From: Bacteroidales bacterium
GTDB taxonomy: Bacteria > Bacteroidota > Bacteroidia > Bacteroidales > UBA10428
Reading direction: 5' to 3'
Length of the DNA stretch: 64,000 bases
NCBI GenBank assembly: GCA_016934395.1
Contig: JAFGSZ010000036.1
Location: 1 to 64,000 of the forward strand
Shown here: piece after piece, positions 19,023 to 28,159 of the stretch
Layout of the letters: every line of letters begins with the position of its first letter
How positions within the stretch are numbered: the stretch's first letter is position 1
Position numbers and translations under genes: made by a program
Notes under the pieces: generated by a model
What the model saw: the letters and a program-made list of their open reading frames with translations, nothing else
The model's database searches: none
Told to the model about the DNA's origin: nothing

Positions 19023-19805
19023 TTAAAATCCGATAATAATTGCAATTAGACCAGCTAATAAACAATAGATAGCAAAAAATATCAGTTTACTTCTTTTAAC
19101 TAAATTTATCATCCATCTGCATGCCAGCCAACCTGAAAAAAACGCAGCCACAAAACCCACTATTAATGGTAAAATACCTACTGCACTATGTTGTAATTTA
19201 CCAGAAAATATATCAAGCACATTTATTCCGATAATTGGAACCAACACCATTAAGAAAGAAAAACGGGCCACTTCTTCTCTGCCTTTACCTAACATTAAGC
19301 CGGTAGCAATTGTGGCACCTGAGCGAGAAATCCCAGGCAATACAGCAAACGCCTGCGCAATGCCGATAATCAATGCATCAAAATATTTAATTTCTTTTAT
19401 TTTTTTGAGTTTTGCAAAATGTGTTAGTGCTAACAGTAATGCTGTAATAAATAACATTGATCCTACAAATACAAGATTGCCGGTAAAAAAAGATTCTACA
19501 AAATCTTCAAAGAATAGGCCAACAATTAAAACGGGAAAAACAGAAATTAATATTTTTACCAGATATTGATTCGAAGTATTCCACTTAAATTCCAAAAATC
19601 CTATAAATAATTGTTTTATTTCCTGAAAAAAAACAACTATAGTGCTACAAACCGTGGCGCCATGAACTACTACTGTGAAAGTAAGGTTATCAGCCTCAAT
19701 ATTTAGCAGAGCTTTTCCAAGTTCTAAATGACCACTACTGCTTACCGGCAAAAATTCGGTAAGCCCTTGAAGAATACCTAATAAAAGGGCTTGCAACCAG
19801 TTCAT
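19023..19805 (-). CDS. uppP: Undecaprenyl-diphosphatase
   Basis: Recycles the lipid carrier undecaprenyl diphosphate to the monophosphate for peptidoglycan and surface-polysaccharide synthesis (BacA/UppP family). It is a 260-residue inner-membrane protein with about seven to eight helices. The signatures are GILQGLTEFLPVSSSGHLEL near residue 11 and LPGISRSGATIATGLMLG near 157, which hold the catalytic Glu, Ser and Arg residues. It lies between DUF3098 and truB and touches truB. The ATG is at 19805. Confidence 0.97.
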   Translation of the reverse strand: MNWLQALLLGILQGLTEFLPVSSSGHLELGKALLNIEADNLTFTVVVHGATVCSTIVVFFQEIKQLFIGFLEFKWNTSNQYLVKILISVFPVLIVGLFFEDFVESFFTGNLVFVGSMLFITALLLALTHFAKLKKIKEIKYFDALIIGIAQAFAVLPGISRSGATIATGLMLGKGREEVARFSFLMVLVPIIGINVLDIFSGKLQHSAVGILPLIVGFVAAFFSGWLACRWMINLVKRSKLIFFAIYCLLAGLIAIIIGF

Positions 19806-19857
19806 TTTAAATTTATTAAATTATATGTATTAAAAAGGTTTGGATATTGGATATATT

Positions 19858-20115
19858 TTATTCACTTGTTCCCTTTGGTTTTTTCATTATTGCAAAAATT
19901 TCAAAAATAAAACCAAATAGAACAATAATCGGAGCAAGGGTTATTCTGCGAGGTGAAAAAATTTCTTCGTTAAAAACATTTGGATCTTCTGATTTCCCTC
20001 CGATCATTAAAAGGAAACCAATAATTATTATTGCAAATCCAATGATTAACAAATAATAATTTTCTTTACCTAAAGCAAAATTTGAATGATTTGTATCGTT
20101 CTTCTTAATACTCAT
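19858..20115 (-). CDS. DUF3098 small membrane protein
   Basis: An 85-residue protein with two hydrophobic helices (about residues 20-40 and 57-75) joined by a short loop containing GGKSEDPNVFNEEIFSPRR. It matches the Bacteroidota-specific DUF3098 family, which is encoded next to ftsX. The tight spacing (10 bp after ftsX) and conserved location suggest a role in cell division or envelope assembly, but no function is established. Confidence 0.85.
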   Translation of the reverse strand: MSIKKNDTNHSNFALGKENYYLLIIGFAIIIIGFLLMIGGKSEDPNVFNEEIFSPRRITLAPIIVLFGFIFEIFAIMKKPKGTSE

Positions 20116-20125
20116 GACAATAGAA

Positions 20126-21004
20126 TTAATTATACAATTGATCGGTTTTAATATTTAAATATTTTGACACTGCAGTATATGTAGAAATCCAATTGATTAC
20201 GATTCCAATTATAAATATTAAAAGAAAAAGAAATGTTAATAATTTATAATCTTTAAAACTAACAATTTCACTGAAATTTTTTTGTGCCGTAAAAATTAAG
20301 CCTGAAAGAATTAATATGGCAAAAAAAGCGCCTAAACTTCCGAGTATTAAACTTTTATATAAAAACGGTTTTCGTATAAATCCATTATTAGCACCAACAA
20401 GCTGCATGGTTCGAATCAGAAATCTTTTTGAATATATTGATAAACGAATAGTATTATTAACCAGTGCAACAGCTATTAGAAACAGAAGACCACTGAAAAT
20501 AAGTATTACCAGACTTATTTTTCTAATATTTTCATTTACCAGATGAATTAATGACTCCTGATATGCTACTTCTTTGATTTGTGCAAATTTTTGAAATTCT
20601 ACTTCTATTTTTGAAATACTATCAGTATTCGCATATTCAGCATAAAGTTTCACATCAATTGAGGGTGTGAGTGGATTAAATTCCAAAACTTCAATAAAAT
20701 CTTCACCCAACTCTTCCTGAAAATCAATTGCTGCCTGTTCTTTTGTAATGTATTTGGTTTCTTTTACATAATGTTTTGCATCCAGTGTTTTCTGTAAATG
20801 CAAAATATCAGCTTCTTTTACATCATCATTCAGGAAAATAGTAAATCCTATATTTTCTTTCACATAATCAGACAGCCGTTTAGTATTTAATAGTAATAAG
20901 CCTATTAAACCTAACATAAACAGAACAAGAGAAATACTGATTGTAGAAGTGATATAGGCACTTCGCAATCTTCTTCTGGTGTTGGTTTGTTCTTTTCTAG
21001 CCAT
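20126..21004 (-). CDS. ftsX: Cell division permease-like protein FtsX
   Basis: The membrane partner of FtsE, which relays signals to peptidoglycan hydrolases at the division septum. It is 292 residues: a cytoplasmic N-terminus, a first helix at about 20-42, a periplasmic domain to about 165, and three further helices (about 170-190, 220-245 and 260-285). The LVNNTIRLSIYSKRFLIRTMQLVGA segment near 180-205 is a family hallmark. ftsE is not adjacent in this window. It heads the block that continues with DUF3098, uppP, truB and queA. The ATG is at 21004. Confidence 0.93.
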   Translation of the reverse strand: MARKEQTNTRRRLRSAYITSTISISLVLFMLGLIGLLLLNTKRLSDYVKENIGFTIFLNDDVKEADILHLQKTLDAKHYVKETKYITKEQAAIDFQEELGEDFIEVLEFNPLTPSIDVKLYAEYANTDSISKIEVEFQKFAQIKEVAYQESLIHLVNENIRKISLVILIFSGLLFLIAVALVNNTIRLSIYSKRFLIRTMQLVGANNGFIRKPFLYKSLILGSLGAFFAILILSGLIFTAQKNFSEIVSFKDYKLLTFLFLLIFIIGIVINWISTYTAVSKYLNIKTDQLYN

Positions 21005-21194
21005 TCATTTCATAAATACCCTGTAAAGATAAAAATAAAGATATATGAAACGAACATAAAATTTAAAATGCTAGATAATACACACCGGTATGAATAATAA
21101 TCTATCGAGTGCCATCAGGCTGATTATCTAAATTAATACCAGATTTTAAAAAAAGGATCCAACCAATTTTAAAATAAATATTCTGTAGAATAAT

Positions 21195-22214
21195 TTAATT
21201 AATAATCCTTATCCAATCATGTACATCTTCCATTTCACCAAACTGAATAGCTGTGAGTCTGTTATACAATTTAGTACTTATTTTACCCGGATTACCATCC
21301 TGACAATATTCATATATTTTATTAGTTCCCGGATCTACAATTTTTTTAACTGGAGTAATAACTGCAGCAGTGCCACAAGCACCAACCTCATCAAACTCCG
21401 CAAGTTCTTCAACATGAACTTTTCGAACTTCAACCTCCATCCCCATATCCTCAGCCAATTTCATAAGGCTTTTATTCGTTATTGAAGGAAGAATTGATTT
21501 TGAATCAGGAGTAATGTATTTATTCCCTTTTATGCCAAAAAAATTAGCCGGACCACATTCATCTATGTATTTTTTTTCTTTAGCATCCAGATACAGTATT
21601 GCAGCATATCCGTCTTTATGTGCAAGATTGGTAGGAATAAGACTTGCCGCATAGTTCCCTCCGGCTTTTATATTTCCGGTTCCCAAAGGAGCTGCTCTGT
21701 CAAAATCTCTGCAAATAAATAAATCAACAGGTTTAAATCCTTCTTTAAAGTAAGGTCCAACAGGTGTCACAAATACTAAAAATAAATATTCCTTAGCAGC
21801 CTTAACACCTACTTCTGCTCCACTTCCAATTAATAAGGGCCGAATATAAAGTGACGCTCCCAAACCAAAAGGCGGGACAAAGTCTTTATTTAATTCAACA
21901 GCTTTAATAACCGCTTTTTCGAAAAGGTCGCCAGGAACTTTGGCCATCAATAGGCCACTTGCAGAAGATTCAAGACGTTTAGCATTTTCATCTAAACGGA
22001 AAATTCTTATTTTACCATCTTTCCCTTTAAAAGCTTTTAGCCCTTCAAAGGCTTCCTGTCCATAGTGTAAGCTGGTTGCTGCCATGTGAAGATTGAGATA
22101 TTCGGATGAAGAAATTTCAAGTTCTCCCCATTTCCCATTTTGAAAATAACATCGTACGTTATAATCAGTCTTCATATAAGCAAAGGGTAATTCTCCCCAA
22201 TCAATATTTTGCAT
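21195..22214 (-). CDS. ilvE: Branched-chain amino acid aminotransferase
   Basis: A PLP enzyme that interconverts leucine, isoleucine and valine with their keto acids using glutamate. It has 339 residues, typical of the longer type II (eukaryote-like) form. The PLP lysine is Lys183 in GTGNIKAGGNYAAS. Other motifs are LHYGQEAFEGLKAFKGKDG near residue 49, DECGPANFFGIKG near 216 and VGACGTAAVITPV near 278. It is monocistronic and divergent from the stress-protein gene. Confidence 0.95.
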   Translation of the reverse strand: MQNIDWGELPFAYMKTDYNVRCYFQNGKWGELEISSSEYLNLHMAATSLHYGQEAFEGLKAFKGKDGKIRIFRLDENAKRLESSASGLLMAKVPGDLFEKAVIKAVELNKDFVPPFGLGASLYIRPLLIGSGAEVGVKAAKEYLFLVFVTPVGPYFKEGFKPVDLFICRDFDRAAPLGTGNIKAGGNYAASLIPTNLAHKDGYAAILYLDAKEKKYIDECGPANFFGIKGNKYITPDSKSILPSITNKSLMKLAEDMGMEVEVRKVHVEELAEFDEVGACGTAAVITPVKKIVDPGTNKIYEYCQDGNPGKISTKLYNRLTAIQFGEMEDVHDWIRIIN

Positions 22215-22456
22215 AAATAAAGGATTAATTTACCCCAAAAATAAAGAATTCTGGGTATCCAAACAATTACGTTTGTCATTTTACAACAATATTCTATAAA
22301 ATACCTTATTTGTATCTAATTAAAATAATTTACAGAAATATAATACGTTCTATAAAAAAATTATATCAGGGTGATAATCAATCAGCAAAAGTCTTGTATA
22401 TTTAAACTATTTAAAATATAATTGTTATATTGTAACAAAATCAAACATAGCAAGCC

Positions 22457-23293
22457 ATGGAAGAGCTAAATAAAATTATTTTGGTAACCTGGGATTTTAC
22501 TGAAAAATCAGAATTTGCATTATTACACGCTGTAAATGTTGCTAAAACTTTACATCATGAAATTGGCTTGATACATATTGTGAAAAGTTCTTCTGAAATC
22601 CCGGAATTAGAAACTAAACTTGATGAGGTGATATCTACTAAGTTTAAGGACATTGGCCTAAATATCAAATATTTTATTCGGGAAGGATCAATATTTCATA
22701 CCATTGGTGATGTAGCGGATGAAGTAAAAGCAAGAATGGTAATTATGGGAACTCATGGAATAAAAGGAATGCAAAAATTAATGGGAAGCTGGGCATTAAA
22801 AGTAATAGCCAGTTCTAAATGCCCATTTGTTGTTGTTCAGGCTCCTCCCCAAAATGCCACTTATAAAAATATTATTATCCCTGTAAATTACAGAAGTGAA
22901 AATAAAGAATGTGTCAACTGGGTAAATTTTTTCTCCAGATATTTTCACGCCCGGTTTCATGTTTATAAAGCCAATCACACCGATCCAAATTTTGTGAAAG
23001 GTGTGGAATCCAATATCTTATTCTTATCAAAGTATTTTAAAGCAAAAAATGTTTTATTTGATTTACATATAGCTCCCGGTAAGGATGAATTTGTTAAAGA
23101 AGTAATAGATTTCGCAAATTCAAGCGAAGCAGACGCAATTCTTTTAATGACAACAAAGAATATTGGCCTTACAGATTATGTTTTAGGTGCACATGAACAA
23201 TATATCATTGCCAATACTGAAAATATACCTGTAATTTGTATTAATCCTAAACCCGCTAAACTTGGAGGTGGTTTTAGAGCTGCCGGAGGATAA
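22457..23293 (+). CDS. Tandem-domain universal stress protein
   Basis: A 278-residue cytoplasmic protein with two UspA-like domains. The N-terminal domain (about 5-135) begins IILVTWDFTEKSEFALLHAVNVA and carries an ATP-binding-type motif, MGTHGIKGMQKLMGS near residue 97. The C-terminal domain (about 140-278) is more degenerate: it has LLMTTKNIGLTDYVLGAHEQ but lacks the canonical Gly-rich loop. The pattern suggests one nucleotide-binding and one structural half. The gene is followed by a strong terminator and appears to be monocistronic. Confidence 0.88.
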   Translation: MEELNKIILVTWDFTEKSEFALLHAVNVAKTLHHEIGLIHIVKSSSEIPELETKLDEVISTKFKDIGLNIKYFIREGSIFHTIGDVADEVKARMVIMGTHGIKGMQKLMGSWALKVIASSKCPFVVVQAPPQNATYKNIIIPVNYRSENKECVNWVNFFSRYFHARFHVYKANHTDPNFVKGVESNILFLSKYFKAKNVLFDLHIAPGKDEFVKEVIDFANSSEADAILLMTTKNIGLTDYVLGAHEQYIIANTENIPVICINPKPAKLGGGFRAAGG

Positions 23294-23324
23294 TTTATTT
23301 TAATTATTATATTAATTTTTAACT

Positions 23325-23350
23325 AAACAAGGATTATATCCTTGTTTTTT
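23325..23350 (+). terminator. Rho-independent terminator after the usp gene
   Basis: AAACAAGGAT, loop TAT, ATCCTTGTTT, followed by further T's. The 10-bp stem lies just before rdgB and separates it from the stress-protein transcript. It also argues against the TTG at 23342 as the rdgB start, which would sit inside the stem. Confidence 0.9.
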
Positions 23351-23362
23351 TATGCGTTTGCT

Positions 23363-23938
23363 ATGAAACTTGTCTTTGCAACAAATAATCCGTTTAAATT
23401 CAGAGAAATTAAGGAATTACTTAAAAGTAATTTAAAATTGTTGACCCTGAAAGATATTAATGTATCCGAAGAAATTCCAGAGACCCATGATACCATTGAA
23501 GAAAATGCCGTTGAAAAAGCACAGTATATCTATAATAAATATCATATCGACTGCTTTGCTGATGATACAGGTTTGGAAATTGAAGCGCTTAACGGAGAGC
23601 CTGGAGTATATTCTGCTCGCTATGCCGGTAAAAATTGTACATTCGATGATAATATAAACAAAGTACTGGAAAATCTTAAGGACTCCACTAACCGTCGTGC
23701 ACGATTCAGAACCGTTATTGCATTAGTTATCAAAGGAAAAATTAATTTATTTGAAGGCGTTGTTAATGGATCTATTCTTACATATAGAAAAGGCACAAAT
23801 GGATTTGGATATGATCCGATATTTGTGCCTGAAAATTTCGAAAAAACATTTGCTGAAATGGCATTGGATGAAAAAAATAAAGTTTCACACCGAACCCTGG
23901 CAATTAAAAAACTAATCTCTTATTTGAATAATAAATAA
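23363..23938 (+). CDS. rdgB: Non-canonical purine NTP pyrophosphatase
   Basis: A house-cleaning enzyme (HAM1/RdgB) that hydrolyses ITP, dITP and XTP to monophosphates, keeping deaminated purines out of DNA and RNA. It has 191 residues. I start it at the ATG at 23363 (MKLVFATNNPFKFREIK), the conserved family N-terminus. Motifs are DDTGLEIEALNGEPGVYSARY near residue 66, GFGYDPIFVP near 149 and a closing KVSHRTLAIKKL. A terminator lies just upstream, so it must have its own promoter or depend on read-through. Confidence 0.96.
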   Translation: MKLVFATNNPFKFREIKELLKSNLKLLTLKDINVSEEIPETHDTIEENAVEKAQYIYNKYHIDCFADDTGLEIEALNGEPGVYSARYAGKNCTFDDNINKVLENLKDSTNRRARFRTVIALVIKGKINLFEGVVNGSILTYRKGTNGFGYDPIFVPENFEKTFAEMALDEKNKVSHRTLAIKKLISYLNNK

Positions 23939-24029
23939 GCTTTTCTCTTTTTTTAGACTTGTCTATTTTTAGTTTCTTTGTATAATAAGATTACTAATTA
24001 TCCGTATTAAAAAATATACTCCGGTTTAT

Positions 24030-26321
24030 ATGCGTCTTCGACTGTTACATTTAATCTGTGTTATCACATTCCCTTTAACAACGGCTTTATCTCAAATACC
24101 GAATGGGCAATGGAGAGACCATTTACCCTATTCGAGTGCAATCCATGTCGCTGAAGTTGAAAATAAAATATTCTGTTCAACCACGGGCGGCCTGTTATCA
24201 TATGATACCAGGGACGGCAGTACTGAAAAATATACAAAAATAGAAGGTTTATCCGATGTTGAAATTTCGACCATAGAATATTCCAAAGAATATAAAACCT
24301 TTATAGTTGCTTATGAAAACGGGAACATAGATTTAATCCGCAATGATTCTATAATAAACATTCCTGATATTAAGCTCAAATTAATGTCTGCCGATAAAAG
24401 AATTAACAATATTCTTATCGTAGACAATATAGCTTATCTGGCATGTGGTTTTGGTATTGTTTCTCTTAACCTAGTAAAAGCAGAAATACATGATACTTAT
24501 CTTTTCGGTGAATTCGGTTCACAAATTAATACTTTTAATATCGCTTTTGATGGAATCTATATTTATGCTGCCACTGAAAAGGGAATTTATATGGCCAATA
24601 TAAACAGCCCGAATCTTGTTGATTATTATTACTGGCAAAAATTATCCTTCCTTCCTGAACCTGGAGCCTCTTATAAATCCGTTACTTTTTTCAACAGCAA
24701 ATTATATACTTTGTATAAAAACCCGGCAACCCAATTCGATGATATTATTATAATTGAGGATGAAACATGGCATAACTGGGAATTTGACAATGATTCAGTA
24801 TATAAATCAATTAGTGTTTTTAATAATATACTTTCCGTATGTTCTAAAAATGAAACCTCATTTTATAATACAAATGAAGAACTTATAGGGAATCTCTGGT
24901 CATGGAACCCTCAACATGCAATACTTGATAATAACAATGTTATGTGGATTGCAGATCAAGTGGACGGTTTTGTTAAAAATCCTGTGGGTGGCAACTTAAA
25001 CAAAATATTTCTCGACGGACCAAAATATAAAGATGTTGGTCATATTGTTTCAATAGACAAGGATATATGGGTAGCTGCCGGAAAAGAATCTAATAAATAC
25101 CAAGGACTTGGGGCTTTTTCATTTAAAAATGGAAAGTGGAAAAATTATGACTACAAAAGTTACCCGGAGTTATCTAAAGTATATAACATAAGTAAAATTG
25201 CCATAGACCCAACAAATAAAAACCATGTAATGGGAGGTTCTTTTGGCTATGGTCTTGTAGAATTTATAGATGATCAACTGGTTGAAATTTATGATGAAAC
25301 AAACAGTATACTTAGAAATATTGAGGGATATACTTCTGGCTATATTCGGGTAACTGGATTAGATTTTGATCAATCCGGGAATTTATATTTTGTTACTTCA
25401 GAAGTCACAAATCCTGCGTATGTTCTTAAATCTGATCATGAACTGGTTAATTTTTCATTTCAAAGTAATGAATTTGGTTCTAATACAAGGATTGGAGAAT
25501 TAATCGTTACATCCTGGGGACATAAATGGATGCTGCTTTCCAGAAAAGGAATTTTTATTTTTGATGACCATGAAAGCGATACACCGGAAGAAAGAATGGT
25601 TTTAATTACCGATGAAGAGGGTAAAATAATTGATCAGGTATTTTCAATTACTGAGGATCTTACCGGCAATATTTGGATAGGTACAAATAAAGGTCCTGTA
25701 GTTTATTATAATCCCCAATATATATTTAACGGGGAGGAACTAACCGGGTATCAAATTAAAATTCCCAGAAATGATGGTTCCGGATTAGCAGATATACTTT
25801 TGGAAAATGAACAAATTCTGGATATTGTTGTAGATGGAGCCAACCGAAAATGGATCGCTACAGCAAACTCAGGAGTATTCCTGATGTCAGAGGACGGCAG
25901 AGAACAAATATATCATTTTAATGAGGAAAACAGCCCTATATTTTCTGACCATATTGTGAGTATTGGGATCAATCATAAAACCGGCGAGGTATTTATTGGT
26001 ACTGAAAAGGGATTAATTTCATTTATGGGTCAGGCAACTGCAGGTGCAGATGATTTTGAAAACGTATATGTTTATCCGAATCCGGTAAGAGAAAATTACG
26101 AAGGTGATATTACTATAACAGGTTTGGTATCGGACGTAAATGTAAAAATCACAGATATTAGCGGTAATCTTGTTTATGAGACAACTGCACTTGGAGGACA
26201 AGCAATTTGGAATGGGAAAAACTTCAAAGGAAATCGTGTAAACACAGGTATATATTTAGTATTCTGTACAAATGAAGATGGCTCAAAAACCTTTGTTACA
26301 AAACTACTGTTTATTCATTAA
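24030..26321 (+). CDS. porZ: Type IX secretion protein PorZ
   Basis: A surface component of the type IX secretion system. In Porphyromonas gingivalis PorZ delivers anionic lipopolysaccharide to the sortase PorU. This protein is 763 residues, close to that homologue. A signal peptide ends near LTTALSQ. The N-terminal propeller starts GQWRDHLPYSSAIHVAE and CSTTGGLLSYDTRDG. Further blades carry IWIGTNKGPVVYYNP and FIGTEKGLISF. The last 90 or so residues begin VYVYPNPVRE and form an Ig-like sorting-type domain. It is followed 15 bp later by recO. Confidence 0.88.
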   Translation: MRLRLLHLICVITFPLTTALSQIPNGQWRDHLPYSSAIHVAEVENKIFCSTTGGLLSYDTRDGSTEKYTKIEGLSDVEISTIEYSKEYKTFIVAYENGNIDLIRNDSIINIPDIKLKLMSADKRINNILIVDNIAYLACGFGIVSLNLVKAEIHDTYLFGEFGSQINTFNIAFDGIYIYAATEKGIYMANINSPNLVDYYYWQKLSFLPEPGASYKSVTFFNSKLYTLYKNPATQFDDIIIIEDETWHNWEFDNDSVYKSISVFNNILSVCSKNETSFYNTNEELIGNLWSWNPQHAILDNNNVMWIADQVDGFVKNPVGGNLNKIFLDGPKYKDVGHIVSIDKDIWVAAGKESNKYQGLGAFSFKNGKWKNYDYKSYPELSKVYNISKIAIDPTNKNHVMGGSFGYGLVEFIDDQLVEIYDETNSILRNIEGYTSGYIRVTGLDFDQSGNLYFVTSEVTNPAYVLKSDHELVNFSFQSNEFGSNTRIGELIVTSWGHKWMLLSRKGIFIFDDHESDTPEERMVLITDEEGKIIDQVFSITEDLTGNIWIGTNKGPVVYYNPQYIFNGEELTGYQIKIPRNDGSGLADILLENEQILDIVVDGANRKWIATANSGVFLMSEDGREQIYHFNEENSPIFSDHIVSIGINHKTGEVFIGTEKGLISFMGQATAGADDFENVYVYPNPVRENYEGDITITGLVSDVNVKITDISGNLVYETTALGGQAIWNGKNFKGNRVNTGIYLVFCTNEDGSKTFVTKLLFIH

Positions 26322-26336
26322 CGATCCACAAATCCT

Positions 26337-27005
26337 ATGCTAGTAAAAACCAAAGGCATAGTATTACATCATATTAATTACGGAGAGTCAAGCATTGTTG
26401 TATATGTGTATACTGAGAATTTCGGGAGACAAGCTTATATTATTAACGGCGTAAGAAAATCACGATCAAAACATAAACTAAATATGTTTCAGCCATTAAC
26501 AAGACTTGATCTTGATGTCTACTATAAATCAAATCGTGAAATGCATCGAATTAAGGAGGTAAAATTAAACGGACCTTTTCATTCAATTCCTTTTCAGATA
26601 TATAAAAGTACCATAGCCATTTTTATTGCAGAAATTCTATATAAAACCTTGCACGAGGAAGAGAAGAATAATGCGTTATATGAGTTCCTGGATAGCTCTG
26701 TTCAGTTTTTAGATATCTCTGAAAAAGGAATGAGTAATTTTCACCTTGTTTTTCTTTTTCAATTATCAAAATATTTAGGTATATACCCTGATTCTGATAC
26801 TTTAAATTATACAGCCATTAATCCTGAATTAAAGACTGAGCTTGAAAAAATAAGAATCCTTAACTATGAAAATTTAGCTGAATTACAATATAACCAATCA
26901 AAACGAAGAATACTCCTTGACTGGATTATTTCTTATTATAAAGTACACTTCGATGGAATTGGCTCCATCAAATCAATAAATATTCTAAAGGAACTATTTG
27001 GATAA
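26337..27005 (+). CDS. recO: DNA repair protein RecO
   Basis: Mediates RecA loading onto single-stranded DNA in the RecFOR recombination pathway. It is 222 residues. The N-terminal OB-fold reads LVKTKGIVLHHINYGESSIVVYVYT in pieces, followed by INGVRKSRSKHKLNMFQPLT. The rest is helical. The zinc-finger cysteines seen in some homologues are absent, as is common in this phylum. It is probably co-transcribed with porZ. Its 3' end overlaps the convergent lycopene cyclase gene by 12 bp. Confidence 0.9.
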   Translation: MLVKTKGIVLHHINYGESSIVVYVYTENFGRQAYIINGVRKSRSKHKLNMFQPLTRLDLDVYYKSNREMHRIKEVKLNGPFHSIPFQIYKSTIAIFIAEILYKTLHEEEKNNALYEFLDSSVQFLDISEKGMSNFHLVFLFQLSKYLGIYPDSDTLNYTAINPELKTELEKIRILNYENLAELQYNQSKRRILLDWIISYYKVHFDGIGSIKSINILKELFG

Positions 27006-27686
27006 TTTCCGATTCTTTCTGAATTCCTCGAAGAGAAAAACATTGCACAAAAACAATAATATGCCGTAAAAAGCATCTTCAACAGGAATTGTAAATAACC
27101 TCAATCCAAGTATTTCTGCATTATTATAAATTACTACAGGTTCATTAAGAAATGAACCTGTTAATATTCCGTTTACTAATAAGAAAGGAAATAGAATTAT
27201 AACATAAGCCAGATAGAACCTGCTTAAAAATTTTTTATGTAAGATGAAATCAGCTATAAAAAGAAAAATTGCTGTTGCAAAAAAAGTTATCGAAGTATAT
27301 AGCTTTTCTAAATTAATTATCCCGATAATCGATAATAACAATATAATAATCAGAGATATTATACTTTGATACTTTTGGAGGATGTCTCTTTTAATATAAA
27401 TATTTAATACTTCGTATGTAAATACTGAAGCATAGGGTATAGTAATAAAAAATAAAATCTCTTCAACAGGTAAATTGAAGATATATAAGCCCGATAAATG
27501 ACTTTTATTAAAATACCATATTCCCCTGTTAGTAAATACAACGTCCCATACAATAAATGTTGTTGCTGTTATAAATATTGCCGGAAATAAATATCTCCAT
27601 AATTTATAGAAGGCTACTTTTTTATCAAAACTCAATATAAGTGGGAATCCGATAGTAAGAATATTTATAACAAGATATGTACTCAC
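26994..27686 (-). CDS. Fused heterodimer-type lycopene beta-cyclase
   Basis: Closes the ends of lycopene into beta-ionone rings. It is 230 residues, nearly all hydrophobic, with about seven to eight helices. It is a fusion of the CrtYc and CrtYd halves: two copies of the PVE(E/D) signature occur, PVEEILFF at residues 73-80 and PVEDAFYG at 201-208. The start is a GTG at 27686, 9 bp after crtZ. It is the last gene of the carotenoid operon, and its tail overlaps recO. Confidence 0.9.
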   Translation of the reverse strand: MSTYLVINILTIGFPLILSFDKKVAFYKLWRYLFPAIFITATTFIVWDVVFTNRGIWYFNKSHLSGLYIFNLPVEEILFFITIPYASVFTYEVLNIYIKRDILQKYQSIISLIIILLLSIIGIINLEKLYTSITFFATAIFLFIADFILHKKFLSRFYLAYVIILFPFLLVNGILTGSFLNEPVVIYNNAEILGLRLFTIPVEDAFYGILLFLCNVFLFEEFRKNRKLSK

Positions 27687-27695
27687 AATAAAAAA

Positions 27696-28142
27696 TTATT
27701 TTGAAAATTCTTCCTTAAAATATTTCCAGGGAACCATAAAAAGAAAACCATAATTTTTCTTTCCTGCATGATGATCATAATGTGCTTTAATAATAGCTTG
27801 AAAATATCTGGTACCGTTAGGATTAAATATTTTTAATCTTTCATGAATTAACACATCGTGAAATAAAAAATAAGCTATGCCGTATAAAGCGATCCCTAAT
27901 CCTATCCAAAATTCTATATTTATCCCTTCTGTGGATCCGAATATTAATAAAATTACGCTGGGAATAGCAAATATCAGAGCGAACAAATCATTTTTTTCGA
28001 GTTTATCATGATTTGGTTTATGATGATCTTTGTGCAGAATCCAAAGAAATCCATGCATAATAAACTTATGAGTGAACCAAGCCACGAATTCCATAAAGCA
28101 AAAAGTTAGTATAATTATTAGTAAAATTGTAAACACGTTCAT
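27696..28142 (-). CDS. crtZ: Beta-carotene hydroxylase
   Basis: A di-iron membrane hydroxylase of the CrtZ/fatty-acid hydroxylase superfamily that adds 3-hydroxyls to beta rings, giving zeaxanthin-type products. It is 148 residues. The histidine clusters expected for iron binding are present: FTHKFIMHG near residue 24, HKDHHKPNHD near 37, HDVLIHERLK near 94 and AHYDHHAGKKNYGFLF near 115. It lies 17 bp after crtB and 9 bp before the cyclase gene, in one operon. Confidence 0.92.
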   Translation of the reverse strand: MNVFTILLIIILTFCFMEFVAWFTHKFIMHGFLWILHKDHHKPNHDKLEKNDLFALIFAIPSVILLIFGSTEGINIEFWIGLGIALYGIAYFLFHDVLIHERLKIFNPNGTRYFQAIIKAHYDHHAGKKNYGFLFMVPWKYFKEEFSK

Positions 28143-28159
28143 GATTTATAGTATTTGAT

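Noticed and set aside
19022-19045. Upstream in-frame ATG for truB at 19045
   Set aside because: It would overlap uppP by 23 bp and adds residues not typical of TruB; the ATG at 19021 adjoins the uppP stop.
21061-21130. TAGATAAT/ATTATCTA inverted repeat upstream of ftsX
   Set aside because: The 8-bp arms are AT-rich and about 50 bp apart; chance is likely and no terminator or operator logic fits.
23342-23362. TTG start for rdgB
   Set aside because: It lies inside the stem of a strong terminator and precedes the conserved MKLVFATNN start.
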